From contig NZ_CP092430.2 of NCBI RefSeq assembly GCF_022374935.2, positions 4,774,001 to 4,838,000 of the forward strand: a stretch of DNA of 64,000 nucleotides, written 5' to 3'. Both the position numbers and the translations under genes were made by a program. Positions 16,186 to 24,403 of the stretch are shown here, in pieces (within the stretch, counting starts at the first letter, position 1; every line of letters begins with the position of its first letter). The notes beneath the pieces are model-generated. The model did not search any database. It was not told the origin of the DNA and saw only the letters and a list, made by a program, of their open reading frames with translations. The stretch comes from Mycolicibacter virginiensis (GTDB lineage Bacteria; Actinomycetota; Actinomycetes; Mycobacteriales; Mycobacteriaceae).

Positions 16186-17655
16186 TCAGACGCTCACCGG
16201 CGCCCGGTGCTTGCTGAACTTCAGCGACTTCTCGTCCACCTTGCCGTGCCGGATCAGCCGCAGGTCCAGCAGATAGTTCTGCTTGAGCCGCCACGGGGCC
16301 TCTGACCCCGAGCGCGGCAAGTCGTCCATCGCCCGGCGGAAGTAGCCGGGGCTGAAGTCCATGAACGGCTCTTCCTTCACCGCGGCACCCGGGTGCTGGG
16401 GCTCGACGCGGTCGAAGCCGTTGTCGTCCATGTAGTTGAGCACCCGGCAGACGAACTCCGAGACCAGGTCTGCCTTGAGCGTCCACGACGCGTTGGTGTA
16501 GCCAAAAGTCACCGCGGCGTTGGGCACGCCGGAGAACATCAAGCCCTTGTAGGTCATCGCCTTGGGCAGATCGATCGGCTCACCGTTACGCAGCAGCGAG
16601 GCCCCGCCCAGCAGCTGCATGTTCAGGCCGGTCGCGGTGATGATGATGTCGGCGTCGAGTTCCTGGCCGGAGTTCAGCCGAATCCCGGTCTTGGTGAAGG
16701 TATCGATCGTGTCGGTGACGACGTCGGCCTTGCCGCTGCGGATGGTCTTGAATAGGTCGCCGTTGGGCGCCAAGCACAACCGCTCATCCCACGGGTTGTA
16801 CCGCGGCCCGAAGTGCTTCTGCACATCGAAGCCTTCGGGCAGCCGGTGCTTGGCCATCGTCATCAGCGTCTTGCGCATGTACTTCGGGAACTTTCGCGCC
16901 AGCTGGTACTGCAGGGTGCTGAAGCCGATCGCCTTCCAGCGGTTGGCGAAGTGCGCCGCTTTGGTCGGCAGGAACCGGTTTGCCTGCACCGCGAACGGGT
17001 CGACCAGGGGCAGCGCGCCGATGTAGGTCGGCGACCGCTGCAGCATGGTCACATGTCCGGCGCCGGAGTTGGCCAGCGCGGGAATCAAGGTCACCGCGGT
17101 GGCGCCGCTGCCGATCACCACGATCTTCTTGCCGGCGTAGTCCAGGTCCTCCGGCCAGTGCTGCGGGTGCACGATGGTCCCGGCGAAGTCCTCGGCGCCG
17201 GGGAACTCCGGCGAGTAGCCCTCGGCGTAGTTGTAGTAGCCGCTGCACGCGAACACGAACGACGCGGTGATCTGCTCTTGCTCGCCGTTGTTGTCGACGG
17301 TGACCGTCCACTGGTTGTCGGCATCGGACCAGTCGGCCGAAACGACCCGGTGCCGGTAGCGGATGTGCTTGTCGATGCCGTTTTCGACGGCGGCCTCATT
17401 GATGTAGTTCCAGATGTCGGCGCCTTCGGCGATCGAGTGCGCCGACCGCCACGGCTTGAACCGGAAGCCCAGGGTGAACATGTCGGAGTCCGAGCGGATG
17501 CCCGGGTACTTGAACAAGTCCCAGGTGCCGCCGAGGTTGTCCCGGCTTTCCAGGATGGCGTAGCTCTTGTTCGGGCAGCGGTTCTGCAGGTGCCAGGCCG
17601 CGCTGATACCGGAGATGCCGGCGCCGACGATCACAACATCGAGGTGTTCAGTCAT
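16186..17655 (-). CDS. ethA: Baeyer-Villiger monooxygenase EthA
   Basis: A 489-aa FAD/NADPH enzyme, the same length as Mtb EthA (Rv3854c). It has an N-terminal Rossmann motif IVGAGISGI, the BVMO fingerprint FAGTIVHPQHWP (FxGxxxHxxxWP) and a second nucleotide site IGSGATAVT. EthA activates thioamide prodrugs such as ethionamide; the natural substrates are probably ketones, with proposed roles in mycolate or wall metabolism. It is divergent from ethR, with the EthR operator between them. Confidence 0.96.
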   Translation of the reverse strand: MTEHLDVVIVGAGISGISAAWHLQNRCPNKSYAILESRDNLGGTWDLFKYPGIRSDSDMFTLGFRFKPWRSAHSIAEGADIWNYINEAAVENGIDKHIRYRHRVVSADWSDADNQWTVTVDNNGEQEQITASFVFACSGYYNYAEGYSPEFPGAEDFAGTIVHPQHWPEDLDYAGKKIVVIGSGATAVTLIPALANSGAGHVTMLQRSPTYIGALPLVDPFAVQANRFLPTKAAHFANRWKAIGFSTLQYQLARKFPKYMRKTLMTMAKHRLPEGFDVQKHFGPRYNPWDERLCLAPNGDLFKTIRSGKADVVTDTIDTFTKTGIRLNSGQELDADIIITATGLNMQLLGGASLLRNGEPIDLPKAMTYKGLMFSGVPNAAVTFGYTNASWTLKADLVSEFVCRVLNYMDDNGFDRVEPQHPGAAVKEEPFMDFSPGYFRRAMDDLPRSGSEAPWRLKQNYLLDLRLIRHGKVDEKSLKFSKHRAPVSV

Positions 17656-17675
17656 GGCGCCAGGTTATCAACGGT

Positions 17676-17713
17676 GTGTTGAGTGAGTCAACACTCTGTT
17701 GATTAAGTCAACG
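17676..17713. promoter_or_regulatory. EthR operator between ethA and ethR
   Basis: Two tandem inverted repeats lie 21 bases apart: GTGTTGA-N5-TCAACAC at 17676-17694 and TGTTGA-N5-TCAACG at 17697-17713. The spacing, one repeat per two helical turns, fits the cooperative multi-dimer binding reported for EthR on its long operator in Mtb. It lies between both start codons, so it would repress ethA and autoregulate ethR. Confidence 0.85.
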
Positions 17714-17731
17714 TCGTGTAAAGTAGCCGCC

Positions 17732-18367
17732 ATGACCAGCCCAAATGCGACCCGTCATGGACGCCGAGGAACGCGGCCATCCGGCGACGATCGGGAGCTG
17801 GCTATCCTGACCACCGCCGAACGACTGCTTGAGCAGCGCCCGCTGGCCGAGATCTCGGTCGACGACCTGGCTAAGGGCGCCGGGATCTCGCGACCCACCT
17901 TCTACTTCTATTTCAAGTCCAAAGACGCGGTGCTGCTCTCGCTGTTGGAGCCGATGATCGCAGCGGCCGACTCGGAGTTCGTCGGAGCGGTGCAACGACT
18001 GCCCACTGACCCGCGCCGGATCTGGCGCAGTGGCATCAAGGCGTTCTTCATCGCGTTCAGCTCACACCGCGCGATCGCCCGGGCTGGAACCGAGGCACTG
18101 GCCACCAGCCCGGAATTCAAGGCGATGTGGAACGGCTTCATGCAGAGGTGGATCGAGCAGACCGCCGCGATGATCACCGCGGAACGCGAGCGCGGCGCCG
18201 CGCCGACGACTATCGACGCCCTGGATCTGGCGACGTCACTGAATCAGATGAACGAGCGCACCATGATGGCGGCGCTGGTGGCCGAGCAGCCGTCGGTGCC
18301 GCACGAAAAGGTGGTCGACACGTTGACCCACGTGTGGGTCAGCAGCATCTACGGCCAGGCGTCCTGA
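17732..18367 (+). CDS. ethR: TetR-family repressor EthR
   Basis: A 211-aa repressor, the ortholog of Rv3855. The N-terminal helix-turn-helix includes ISVDDLAKGAGISRPTFYFYF, and the C-terminal ligand domain is Trp/Phe-rich (AMWNGFMQRW, VWVSSIYG) as in Mtb EthR, where it lines a hydrophobic tunnel. The ATG at 17732 gives MTSPNATRHG. It represses ethA through the operator just upstream. Confidence 0.95.
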   Translation: MTSPNATRHGRRGTRPSGDDRELAILTTAERLLEQRPLAEISVDDLAKGAGISRPTFYFYFKSKDAVLLSLLEPMIAAADSEFVGAVQRLPTDPRRIWRSGIKAFFIAFSSHRAIARAGTEALATSPEFKAMWNGFMQRWIEQTAAMITAERERGAAPTTIDALDLATSLNQMNERTMMAALVAEQPSVPHEKVVDTLTHVWVSSIYGQAS

Positions 18368-18389
18368 CGCCGGCCGCAGCCAAACGCTG

Positions 18390-18812
18390 TCAGAACCCGC
18401 CGACGCCGAACCCGGCCAGCAGCACCGCAAAGCCGCCGACCTCGCCGATGATCAGCAGCACCATGCCGGCGTGCAGACGCCAACCGAGCTGCTCGAACTG
18501 GTTAGTGGTGTCACGCAACGCGCCGTGCAGCATGTAGCTGCCGATCGCGACGACGAAGAAGAACACAATGACCATTGCCGCGACCATGTTCACCCAGGTC
18601 GGCCAGGCGCTGAGTTCCACAAACACCGCGACCAGCATGGTCGCAAAGGAGTACATCAACGCCGCTCGATGTGCGATGTCAACGTAGACGTGCGCCTGGC
18701 GATTCTCCGAAGTGGCGATCTGTTGGTACTTCCACGCGCCCAACAGCAACGCGAGCAGAAAGATCAGGCCCGCGGACAACAAAGTCACCTTGGTGTCGAT
18801 GTCCAGATTCAT
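18390..18812 (-). CDS. Small four-helix membrane protein of unknown function
   Basis: A 140-aa protein from the ATG at 18812; a GTG at 18818 adds two residues. Four hydrophobic helices are at about 8-28, 47-66, 71-92 and 113-137. The C-terminus is GFGVGGF. There are no charged motifs suggesting a transporter class and I do not recognise the family. It is convergent with ethR (22 bases) and transcribed away from the 79-bp repeat region. Confidence 0.7.
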   Translation of the reverse strand: MNLDIDTKVTLLSAGLIFLLALLLGAWKYQQIATSENRQAHVYVDIAHRAALMYSFATMLVAVFVELSAWPTWVNMVAAMVIVFFFVVAIGSYMLHGALRDTTNQFEQLGWRLHAGMVLLIIGEVGGFAVLLAGFGVGGF

Positions 18813-18855
18813 GACCACCGAGTGAGCCTACTTCCCGCCGCCTGAAGTTGCGGCT

Positions 18856-19035
18856 CCGCCGGCCTTGCGATCGCCGCGGGGTTCATGGCGGCGACCCGCT
18901 ACGGCCGGTCCCCCGCAAGCGGGAGGTGCCCCCACCGCCGGCCTTGCGATCGCCGCGGGGTTCATGGCGGCGACCCGCTACGGCCGGTCCCCCGCAAGCG
19001 GGAGGTGCCCCCACCGCCGGCCTTGCGATCGCCGC
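18856..19035. repeat. 79-bp tandem repeat, two full copies plus a 22-bp third
   Basis: Identical 79-bp units at 18856-18934 and 18935-19013 are followed by the first 22 bases of a third at 19014-19035. Each unit contains the hairpin CCCGC-AA-GCGGG and ends GGTGCCCCCA. The array ends 13 bases before the ATG of the LLM oxidoreductase, so it occupies that gene's promoter and leader. Copy number could vary between strains. Confidence 0.92.
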
Positions 19036-19048
19036 TAGGCTCGGCGGG

Positions 19049-19897
19049 ATGCGCTTCGCGTTCAAGACTTCACCGCAGAACACCACCTGGTCCGACATGC
19101 TGGCCGTCTGGCGAGCCGCGGACGATATCGACGTCTACGAGTCCGGCTGGACCTTCGACCACTTCTACCCGATCTTCTCCGATCCGACCGGGCCGTGCCT
19201 GGAGGGCTGGACCACCCTGACGGCGTTGGCCCAGGCGACCACCCGGTTGCGAGTCGGCACGTTGGTGACCGGCATCCACTACCGCCACCCCGCCGTGCTG
19301 GCCAACATGGCCGCCGCGCTCGACATCATCTCCGGCGGACGGTTGGAGCTGGGGATCGGCGCGGGTTGGAACGAAGAGGAGTCGGGCGCCTACGGAATCG
19401 AGTTGGGCAGCATCTCCGAGCGCTTCGACCGTTTCGAGGAGGCCTGCCAGGTCCTGATCGGCCTGTTGAGCGCCGACACCACCACCTTTGCCGGCACCTA
19501 TTACCAACTCACCGACGCCCGCAACGAACCCAAGGGACCGCAGCGCCCCCACCCGCCGATCTGCATCGGCGGCAACGGCGAGAAGCGCACGCTGAAGATC
19601 ACGGCGACATACGCCCAACATTGGAATTTCGTCGGCGGCACTCCGGCCGAGTTCGCCCGCAAGCGCGACGTGCTGGCCGCGCATTGCGCCGATATCGGGC
19701 GCGACCCGAAGCAGATCACCTTGTCGGCGCACCTGCGGTTGCAGCCGGATCTTGATTACGGGCAGCTGATCGAGGACGCCGCAGCACTCGGCGCCGAGGG
19801 CCTGGATCTGGCGATCGTCTATCTGCCGGCGCCCCACGACCCGGCGGTTCTCGAGCCGTTGGCCGAGGCGATCCGCGATTCCGGACTGCCGGCATAG
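19049..19897 (+). CDS. LLM-class (F420-dependent type) oxidoreductase
   Basis: A 282-aa bacterial-luciferase-fold enzyme. The ATG at 19049 opens MRFAFKTSPQNTTW. Family features include a TRLRVGTLVTG strand, RHPAVLANMAAALDIISGGRLELGIGAGW and ERFDRFEE. These typify mycobacterial F420-linked oxidoreductases, though FMN use cannot be excluded. The substrate is unknown. It stands alone, with the 79-bp repeats immediately upstream and a decayed gene downstream. Confidence 0.87.
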   Translation: MRFAFKTSPQNTTWSDMLAVWRAADDIDVYESGWTFDHFYPIFSDPTGPCLEGWTTLTALAQATTRLRVGTLVTGIHYRHPAVLANMAAALDIISGGRLELGIGAGWNEEESGAYGIELGSISERFDRFEEACQVLIGLLSADTTTFAGTYYQLTDARNEPKGPQRPHPPICIGGNGEKRTLKITATYAQHWNFVGGTPAEFARKRDVLAAHCADIGRDPKQITLSAHLRLQPDLDYGQLIEDAAALGAEGLDLAIVYLPAPHDPAVLEPLAEAIRDSGLPA

Positions 19898-19960
19898 ATC
19901 ACAAACTGATAACGGTCAGCAAACTCTTCCCGGGGACTGCGGCCACCGGCTCGATCGGAC

Positions 19961-20133
19961 CTATGTCGCGAAGCGCAGAAGTTCGTCGGCGGTGATCAAG
20001 CGCTCCTGCTTGGCGGGGAACTCTCGGCTCCGGCGCGGATGGCGCAGCAGTGACCAGGCCATACGGCCCATCCGGTATCGGTATATCGGGTTGATGTACA
20101 CGGCGCTGACCCCCGCCCCGGTTCGGACCAGAT
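19961..20133 (-). pseudogene. C-terminal remnant of a decayed gene
   Basis: The minus strand reads an open, protein-like stretch of about 55 residues with no start, ending in a TAG at 19961-19963. It includes YINPIYRYRMGRMAW, then LLRHPRRSREFPAKQ, then ITADELLRFAT before the stop. This composition looks like a real protein tail rather than random frame. Upstream of about 20133 the frame breaks down within a few bases. I could not name the parent family with confidence. Confidence 0.45.
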
Positions 20134-20151
20134 TGGAATAATGCGGACCAT

Positions 20152-20197
20152 GTTAACACGTTGTTAACGCGGATCACATAGGTGTCCATTAGACACC
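20152..20197. promoter_or_regulatory. Two palindromes in intergenic DNA (orphan operators)
   Basis: GTTAACA-CGT-TGTTAAC at 20152-20168 and GGTGTC-N5-GACACC at 20181-20197 are perfect inverted repeats lying close together. They sit just upstream of the decayed minus-strand gene and 52 bases beyond the 3' end of the TetR gene. They look like repressor sites left from the lost gene. The regulator is unknown. Confidence 0.5.
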
Positions 20198-20248
20198 GGG
20201 CGCATGGCAAACAAAACCCGACGCGCCGACCGTTGGGGCAGAAGTTGT

Positions 20249-20857
20249 CTAAGTGATGCGTGTAGCTGTAGTGGCGATTTGGTCGGCGGCCAGCCGACGG
20301 GCCCGGACGATCGGCGCGACGGACCGTTCGACTTTGGAGCCCACCAGCGCGCCGTCATAGAGCAACTGAAGGTCACCCGCGCGCTCCTGCGCATCGGCGA
20401 CACCGGCTTGAGCAAGTAGCCCCGCCAACATCGCATGCATCCAGCGCCGATGAGCAACCACCGGTTCGAGTTCGGTACCGGCATACGCGCCGGCGGCGTT
20501 GACATACAGGCATCCGCGGTAGCGGCGCTTCTTGGCGGCCGCCGCGGCGAGGTCGAAGAACAGCAGGATCTGCTCGACGGGATCGTCGAGTCGCGCCGCG
20601 GCCCCGTGGTATCGCTTGCGATCAGCCTGATCCAAAGCGGTCAGGTAGGCCAGCACGAGCGCTTCCTTCGAGCCGTAGAGGCTGTAGAGACTCGCCTTCG
20701 CAACCCCGGCTTCGGCCAGGATCCGGTCAATACCCACTTCTCGAATGTCCTGTGCTGCAAAGAGTTCCGTTGCCGTTTCCAGCAGCCGTTGGGCGGGCGG
20801 CGCGCCACGCCTGGCGTGCGAGGCATGCTCGCGGCCCGGTCCGGTCGTGCGCGTCAT
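20249..20857 (-). CDS. TetR-family regulator of the DUF4242-ACAD-ABC operon
   Basis: A 202-aa protein. The helix-turn-helix IDRILAEAGVAKASLYSLYGSKEALV is typical of TetR, written here in part. The C-terminal domain carries GCLYVNAAGAY, as in the TetR_C-type AcrR relatives. The ATG at 20857 faces the DUF4242 gene 88 bases away, and a perfect palindrome lies between. It most likely represses itself and the divergent operon; the ligand is unknown. Confidence 0.88.
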   Translation of the reverse strand: MTRTTGPGREHASHARRGAPPAQRLLETATELFAAQDIREVGIDRILAEAGVAKASLYSLYGSKEALVLAYLTALDQADRKRYHGAAARLDDPVEQILLFFDLAAAAAKKRRYRGCLYVNAAGAYAGTELEPVVAHRRWMHAMLAGLLAQAGVADAQERAGDLQLLYDGALVGSKVERSVAPIVRARRLAADQIATTATRIT

Positions 20858-20881
20858 GGCAGCAGATTAACCCAGCCGCCT

Positions 20882-20903
20882 CGATAGACAGGGTTGTCTA
20901 TCG
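20882..20903. promoter_or_regulatory. TetR operator palindrome
   Basis: CGATAGACA at 20882-20890 and TGTCTATCG at 20895-20903 are perfect inverted repeats with a GGGT spacer. The TAGACA...TGTCTA core is a frequent TetR half-site. The site is 25 bases upstream of the tetR ATG and 42 bases upstream of the DUF4242 ATG, so a single dimer pair could control both. Confidence 0.82.
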
Positions 20904-20944
20904 CTGGCACCGTCGTAGCCATCCGAAGGCGAAAGGCAAACCCA

Positions 20945-21478
20945 ATGACTCTGTACCTCTACGAGATCGCTCCGCTGCGCCTCGACCGCTCCGACGCCGA
21001 CCGCGCGATCAAGGAACTTGACGCTGTCATCCACCGCGAGGGTGGTGAACTGATCGAGGCCCAGGTGGCCGGTGAGGCACACCGGATCTTCGCGATCGCG
21101 GAATTCGGCTCCTGTCAGGCACCTTCGGTGGACGCGGCAACGTTGTCGGTGGCCGAGGCCAGCGGCCCGCACTCGGTACGACTGGTCGGCGCTGAGCTCG
21201 CTCAACTCAAGGCCGCCCGCCCCGCCGCCGGCTACCTCGTCGAATGGGACCTACCCGCCGATCTGGACATGGAGACCTACCTGGCTCGTAAGAAGGCCAA
21301 GTCCCCGAAGTACGCCGATGTCCCCGAAGTGACCTTCTTGCGCACCTACGTGCGCGAAGACATGGACAAGTGCCTGTGCTTCTACGACGCCCCCGACGAG
21401 ACCGCGGTCCGCCGGGCTCGGGAAGCCGTCACCACCCCGATCGACCGGCTGCATCGCCTGGAAGGCGAGCAGCGGTGA
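20945..21478 (+). CDS. DUF4242-type protein with two ferredoxin-like halves
   Basis: A 177-aa soluble protein. The C-terminal half (EVTFLRTYVREDMDKCLCFY, then DAPDETAVRRA) fits DUF4242, a small ferredoxin-fold domain that binds Ni in SCO4226. The N-terminal half (YEIAPLRLDRSDADRAIKEL and GELIEAQVAGEAHRIFAIAE) looks like a second, related half. The ATG at 20945 is 88 bases from tetR. The stop overlaps the next gene's GTG start, so it is the first gene of an operon. Function unknown. Confidence 0.72.
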   Translation: MTLYLYEIAPLRLDRSDADRAIKELDAVIHREGGELIEAQVAGEAHRIFAIAEFGSCQAPSVDAATLSVAEASGPHSVRLVGAELAQLKAARPAAGYLVEWDLPADLDMETYLARKKAKSPKYADVPEVTFLRTYVREDMDKCLCFYDAPDETAVRRAREAVTTPIDRLHRLEGEQR

Positions 21479-22521
21479 GCGCTCCGGTGCACCTTGTGCA
21501 CACCGCGCTGGCCGACCTCACCGCGATCGTCGCGGATCGCGCCGAGGCGCTCGACACCGGTCGCCTCGACGTGCGCGACGACCTGGCGCGGTTCGGGTCG
21601 GCGGGACTGTTCGAGGCCGCGCTACGCGACGACGGTCTGCCGGAATTGGTTTCGGTGATCGAACACACCGCGGCGGCCAGCCTGGCGGTCGGATTCTCGC
21701 TGTGGGCGCACACCATGGCGGTGACCTATCTGGCCCACGCGCCGGCACCGGCACGTAAGGAACGCTTGGCGGCACTGAGCAGCGGCACCCGCGCGGGCGT
21801 GACGGCAATGGCGGCCGGACTCAAGCAGGTCGCCGGCCTGGGCCCGGTTCCACTGGTCGCCGACAGCTCCGGTGACCACCTGCGGATCACCGGACCGATT
21901 CACTGGGCGTCCAACGTCTTCGACGATTCCTTGATCGTGTTGCCGGCCCGCCGCCCCGATGGCACAACCCTGGTAGCGGTGATCGATGCGAATCTGCCGG
22001 GTATCACCGTCAACCCCGCTCCCGACCTGATGGCCCTGGGGGCCACCGCCTCGACGTCTCTGCGCCTCAACGAGGTCACGGTCTCGCCAGAGCAGATCCT
22101 CACTGAGGACCTGGCGTCCTTCGTCAGCACCATTCGACCGACTTTTCTGTTGCTGCAGACCGCTTTCTGTGTCGGCGTGGCCGCTGCCGCGCGCGAGGGC
22201 GCCGAGCAAGCTACCGGCCCGCTGGCCGAACAGTTCGGTACCGAGCGCACCGAGCTCGGCCAGCAGCTTCACCGGCTGCGCGACAAGCTGTTCGCTTTGG
22301 CCCGTGACCCGCAGGCGGCCGGTCTCGCCGAGATCATTCGGCTACGCCTGGACGCCGCAACGACCGCGGTAGACGCTACCCGGCTGGAATCGACGTTGGC
22401 CGGCGGCGCCGGCTACGCCACCCGCAGCGCAGCCAACCGACGCTTTCGGGAGGCGGCTTTTCTCCCTATCCAATCTCCATCGGAAGGACAACTGCGGTGG
22501 GAACTGAGTCGGTACGTATAA
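21475..22521 (+). CDS. Acyl-CoA-dehydrogenase-like flavoprotein
   Basis: A 348-aa protein in the acyl-CoA dehydrogenase fold, somewhat short (about 380 is usual). The N-terminal helical part includes EHTAAASLAVGFSLWAHTMA, the middle strand region ITGPIHWASNVFDDSLIVLP, and the C-terminal helices end in RRFREAAFLPIQSP. In transporter operons of this type, such proteins are often FMNH2-dependent monooxygenases (SfnC/DszC-like) rather than dehydrogenases. The GTG start overlaps the DUF4242 stop, and the end overlaps the ATPase gene by 25 bases. Confidence 0.75.
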   Translation: MSAPVHLVHTALADLTAIVADRAEALDTGRLDVRDDLARFGSAGLFEAALRDDGLPELVSVIEHTAAASLAVGFSLWAHTMAVTYLAHAPAPARKERLAALSSGTRAGVTAMAAGLKQVAGLGPVPLVADSSGDHLRITGPIHWASNVFDDSLIVLPARRPDGTTLVAVIDANLPGITVNPAPDLMALGATASTSLRLNEVTVSPEQILTEDLASFVSTIRPTFLLLQTAFCVGVAAAAREGAEQATGPLAEQFGTERTELGQQLHRLRDKLFALARDPQAAGLAEIIRLRLDAATTAVDATRLESTLAGGAGYATRSAANRRFREAAFLPIQSPSEGQLRWELSRYV

Positions 22522-23237
22522 CCGAGGGCAGCAAGCGGTTTGGGTCCGTCGCCGTCTTGCGTGACATCAACCTCGCGGTCGGCGACGGTGAATTCGTCGC
22601 GGTCCTGGGCAGCAGTGGCAGCGGCAAGTCGACGCTGCTGCGCGTGCTGGCCGGGCTGGAGTCCCTGGATGGCGGTATCGTCACCTGGAATTCTGACGGC
22701 AACCGGCCACGCACCGGCGTGGTGTTCCAGCGTCCGTTGCTGATGCCCTGGCTCAGCGTCGCCGAGAATGTCGCCTACGCGCGACGGTTCGCCGCCCACC
22801 GGGCAGACTTCGACCAGGCGCGCGCCGCTAATTTGATGACCCGATTCGGTGTCGACCAGCTGGGGGATCGTTATCCCGATCAGCTGTCCGGAGGTCAGGC
22901 CCAACGCGTCGCCATTCTGCGAGCAGTGGCCACCAACCCGCGGCTGTTGCTGCTCGACGAACCGTTCAGCGCACTGGACCCGACCACCCGCACCGACCTA
23001 CAGGGCTGGCTGGCGCAGTTGGCGGTCGAGCTGGGAGTGACCGTTGTCCTGGTGACGCACGACGTCGACGAGGCGTTGCGGCTGGCCGAGCGAGTCGTGC
23101 TCCTCGGCGCGGATGGGCGCCTGCGCAACCAGTGGGCGGTCGGCGCCACCACGCCCGACGGTCTCGCCGACCTGCGCCGGGACATCTTGGCGCACTACGA
23201 CGCCGACCGCATCGGCGTCGCCGGAGTGCGGTCGTGA
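22497..23237 (+). CDS. ABC importer ATPase (SsuB/TauB type)
   Basis: A 246-aa ATPase. Walker A is GSSGSGKST at 38-46, the Q-loop FQRPLLMPW, signature LSGGQAQR, Walker B LLLLDEP and the switch His in VLVTHDVDEA. The short length and sequence fit the nitrate/sulfonate/taurine group. The GTG start lies inside the end of the preceding gene; the stop overlaps the binding-protein start. It energises uptake through the permease at 24400. Confidence 0.9.
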   Translation: MGTESVRITEGSKRFGSVAVLRDINLAVGDGEFVAVLGSSGSGKSTLLRVLAGLESLDGGIVTWNSDGNRPRTGVVFQRPLLMPWLSVAENVAYARRFAAHRADFDQARAANLMTRFGVDQLGDRYPDQLSGGQAQRVAILRAVATNPRLLLLDEPFSALDPTTRTDLQGWLAQLAVELGVTVVLVTHDVDEALRLAERVVLLGADGRLRNQWAVGATTPDGLADLRRDILAHYDADRIGVAGVRS

Positions 23238-24403
23238 CCACGCTGACCCGACGCGGTTTGCTGATCGGAGCCGCGGCAGCTGCGGCGGCCGGCGGCGTCT
23301 TCGGGATCGGTGACCTGGCCCGCAGCGCCACGGTCAGCCGCGCAGCCGATACCGGTGGCCCACTGCGGATCGGTTACCTACCGATCACTGACGCTGCGCC
23401 GCTGTTGCTGGCGCACAGCGCCGCGCTGTATCCGGCGGGGCTGGTCAGTTCGGCCAAACCGGTGCTGTTCCGCAGTTGGGCATCGCTGGGCGAGGCCTTC
23501 GTCACGGGCAAGGTCGATGTGGTGCATCTGCTGATGCCGATGGCCGTCCAGCTGCGCTACGCCTTGGGCGGTGGCGTCCGGGTATTGGGCTGGAATCACA
23601 CCAACGGTTCGGCGCTGACCGTGGCGCCGCACATCAAGGACCTGGCCGATCTGGCCGGTACCCAAGTGGCGATCCCGTTCTGGTGGTCCATTCACAACAT
23701 CGTGCTGCAGCAGTTGCTGCGCGCTCACGGCCTGCGACCGGTGGTGCGGCGCAGCGCTTCTCGCGCCGCGCGCACGGTGGAGCTGATCGTGATGAGCCCG
23801 TCGGACATGGTGCCGGCACTGGCGAACCGCTCGATCGGCGGCTACGTGGTCGCGGACCCGTTCAACGCGGTCGCCCAGATCAAAAAGATCGGCCGCATCC
23901 ACACCTTCCTCGGCGATGTGTGGCGTGACCACGCCTGCTGTGTGCTCCTTACCCGCGACGACGTGATCGCCCAGCGGCCCAACGCCATCCAACAGGTGAC
24001 CGACGCCGTGGTCGGCGCACAGCTGCTGCTGAACACCGATCGAATCAAGGCAGCTAAGGCCCTTGGCGGGGGCCACTACCTGCCCCAACCGGTGCCGGCG
24101 GTGCAACTGGCGCTGACCTATCCCGATCCCCCGTATCCGCTTGCGCATCCGGACTGGCAGCCGCAACGGCTGGGCTTCACCCCGTTTCCCTTTGCCGGCT
24201 TCACGCACCGCCTCGTGGAAGCCATGGGCGAGACGGTCATCGACGGCGATCGCCGCTTCCTGGACCGACTGGATCCCGCCCGGGTGCACGCGGACCTGGT
24301 CGACGACCAGTTTGTGCGGTCCGCCCTGGCGCAACACGGCGGGCCCGCAGCGTTCGGCTTGGCCGCATCACTGACCCGAGAAGAACAGGTACATGCCTCA
24401 TGA
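23234..24403 (+). CDS. ABC importer substrate-binding protein, Tat signal (SsuA/NrtA-like)
   Basis: A 389-aa protein. The N-terminus TTLTRRGLLIGAAAAAAAGG is a twin-arginine signal, cleaved near residue 35. The mature part has the NMT1/SsuA fold (LRIGYLPITDAAPLLLAHSA, then LVSSAKPVLFRSW). No lipobox Cys is seen. The ligand cannot be told; sulfonates, nitrate, and organic nitrogen or aromatic compounds are possible. The GTG start overlaps the ATPase stop. Confidence 0.87.
   Translation: MTTLTRRGLLIGAAAAAAAGGVFGIGDLARSATVSRAADTGGPLRIGYLPITDAAPLLLAHSAALYPAGLVSSAKPVLFRSWASLGEAFVTGKVDVVHLLMPMAVQLRYALGGGVRVLGWNHTNGSALTVAPHIKDLADLAGTQVAIPFWWSIHNIVLQQLLRAHGLRPVVRRSASRAARTVELIVMSPSDMVPALANRSIGGYVVADPFNAVAQIKKIGRIHTFLGDVWRDHACCVLLTRDDVIAQRPNAIQQVTDAVVGAQLLLNTDRIKAAKALGGGHYLPQPVPAVQLALTYPDPPYPLAHPDWQPQRLGFTPFPFAGFTHRLVEAMGETVIDGDRRFLDRLDPARVHADLVDDQFVRSALAQHGGPAAFGLAASLTREEQVHAS

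Noticed and set aside
20152..20168. KstR (cholesterol regulon) site
   Set aside because: It contains AAC-AC-GTT but lacks the flanking TAG/CTA of the KstR consensus, and no sterol gene is adjacent.
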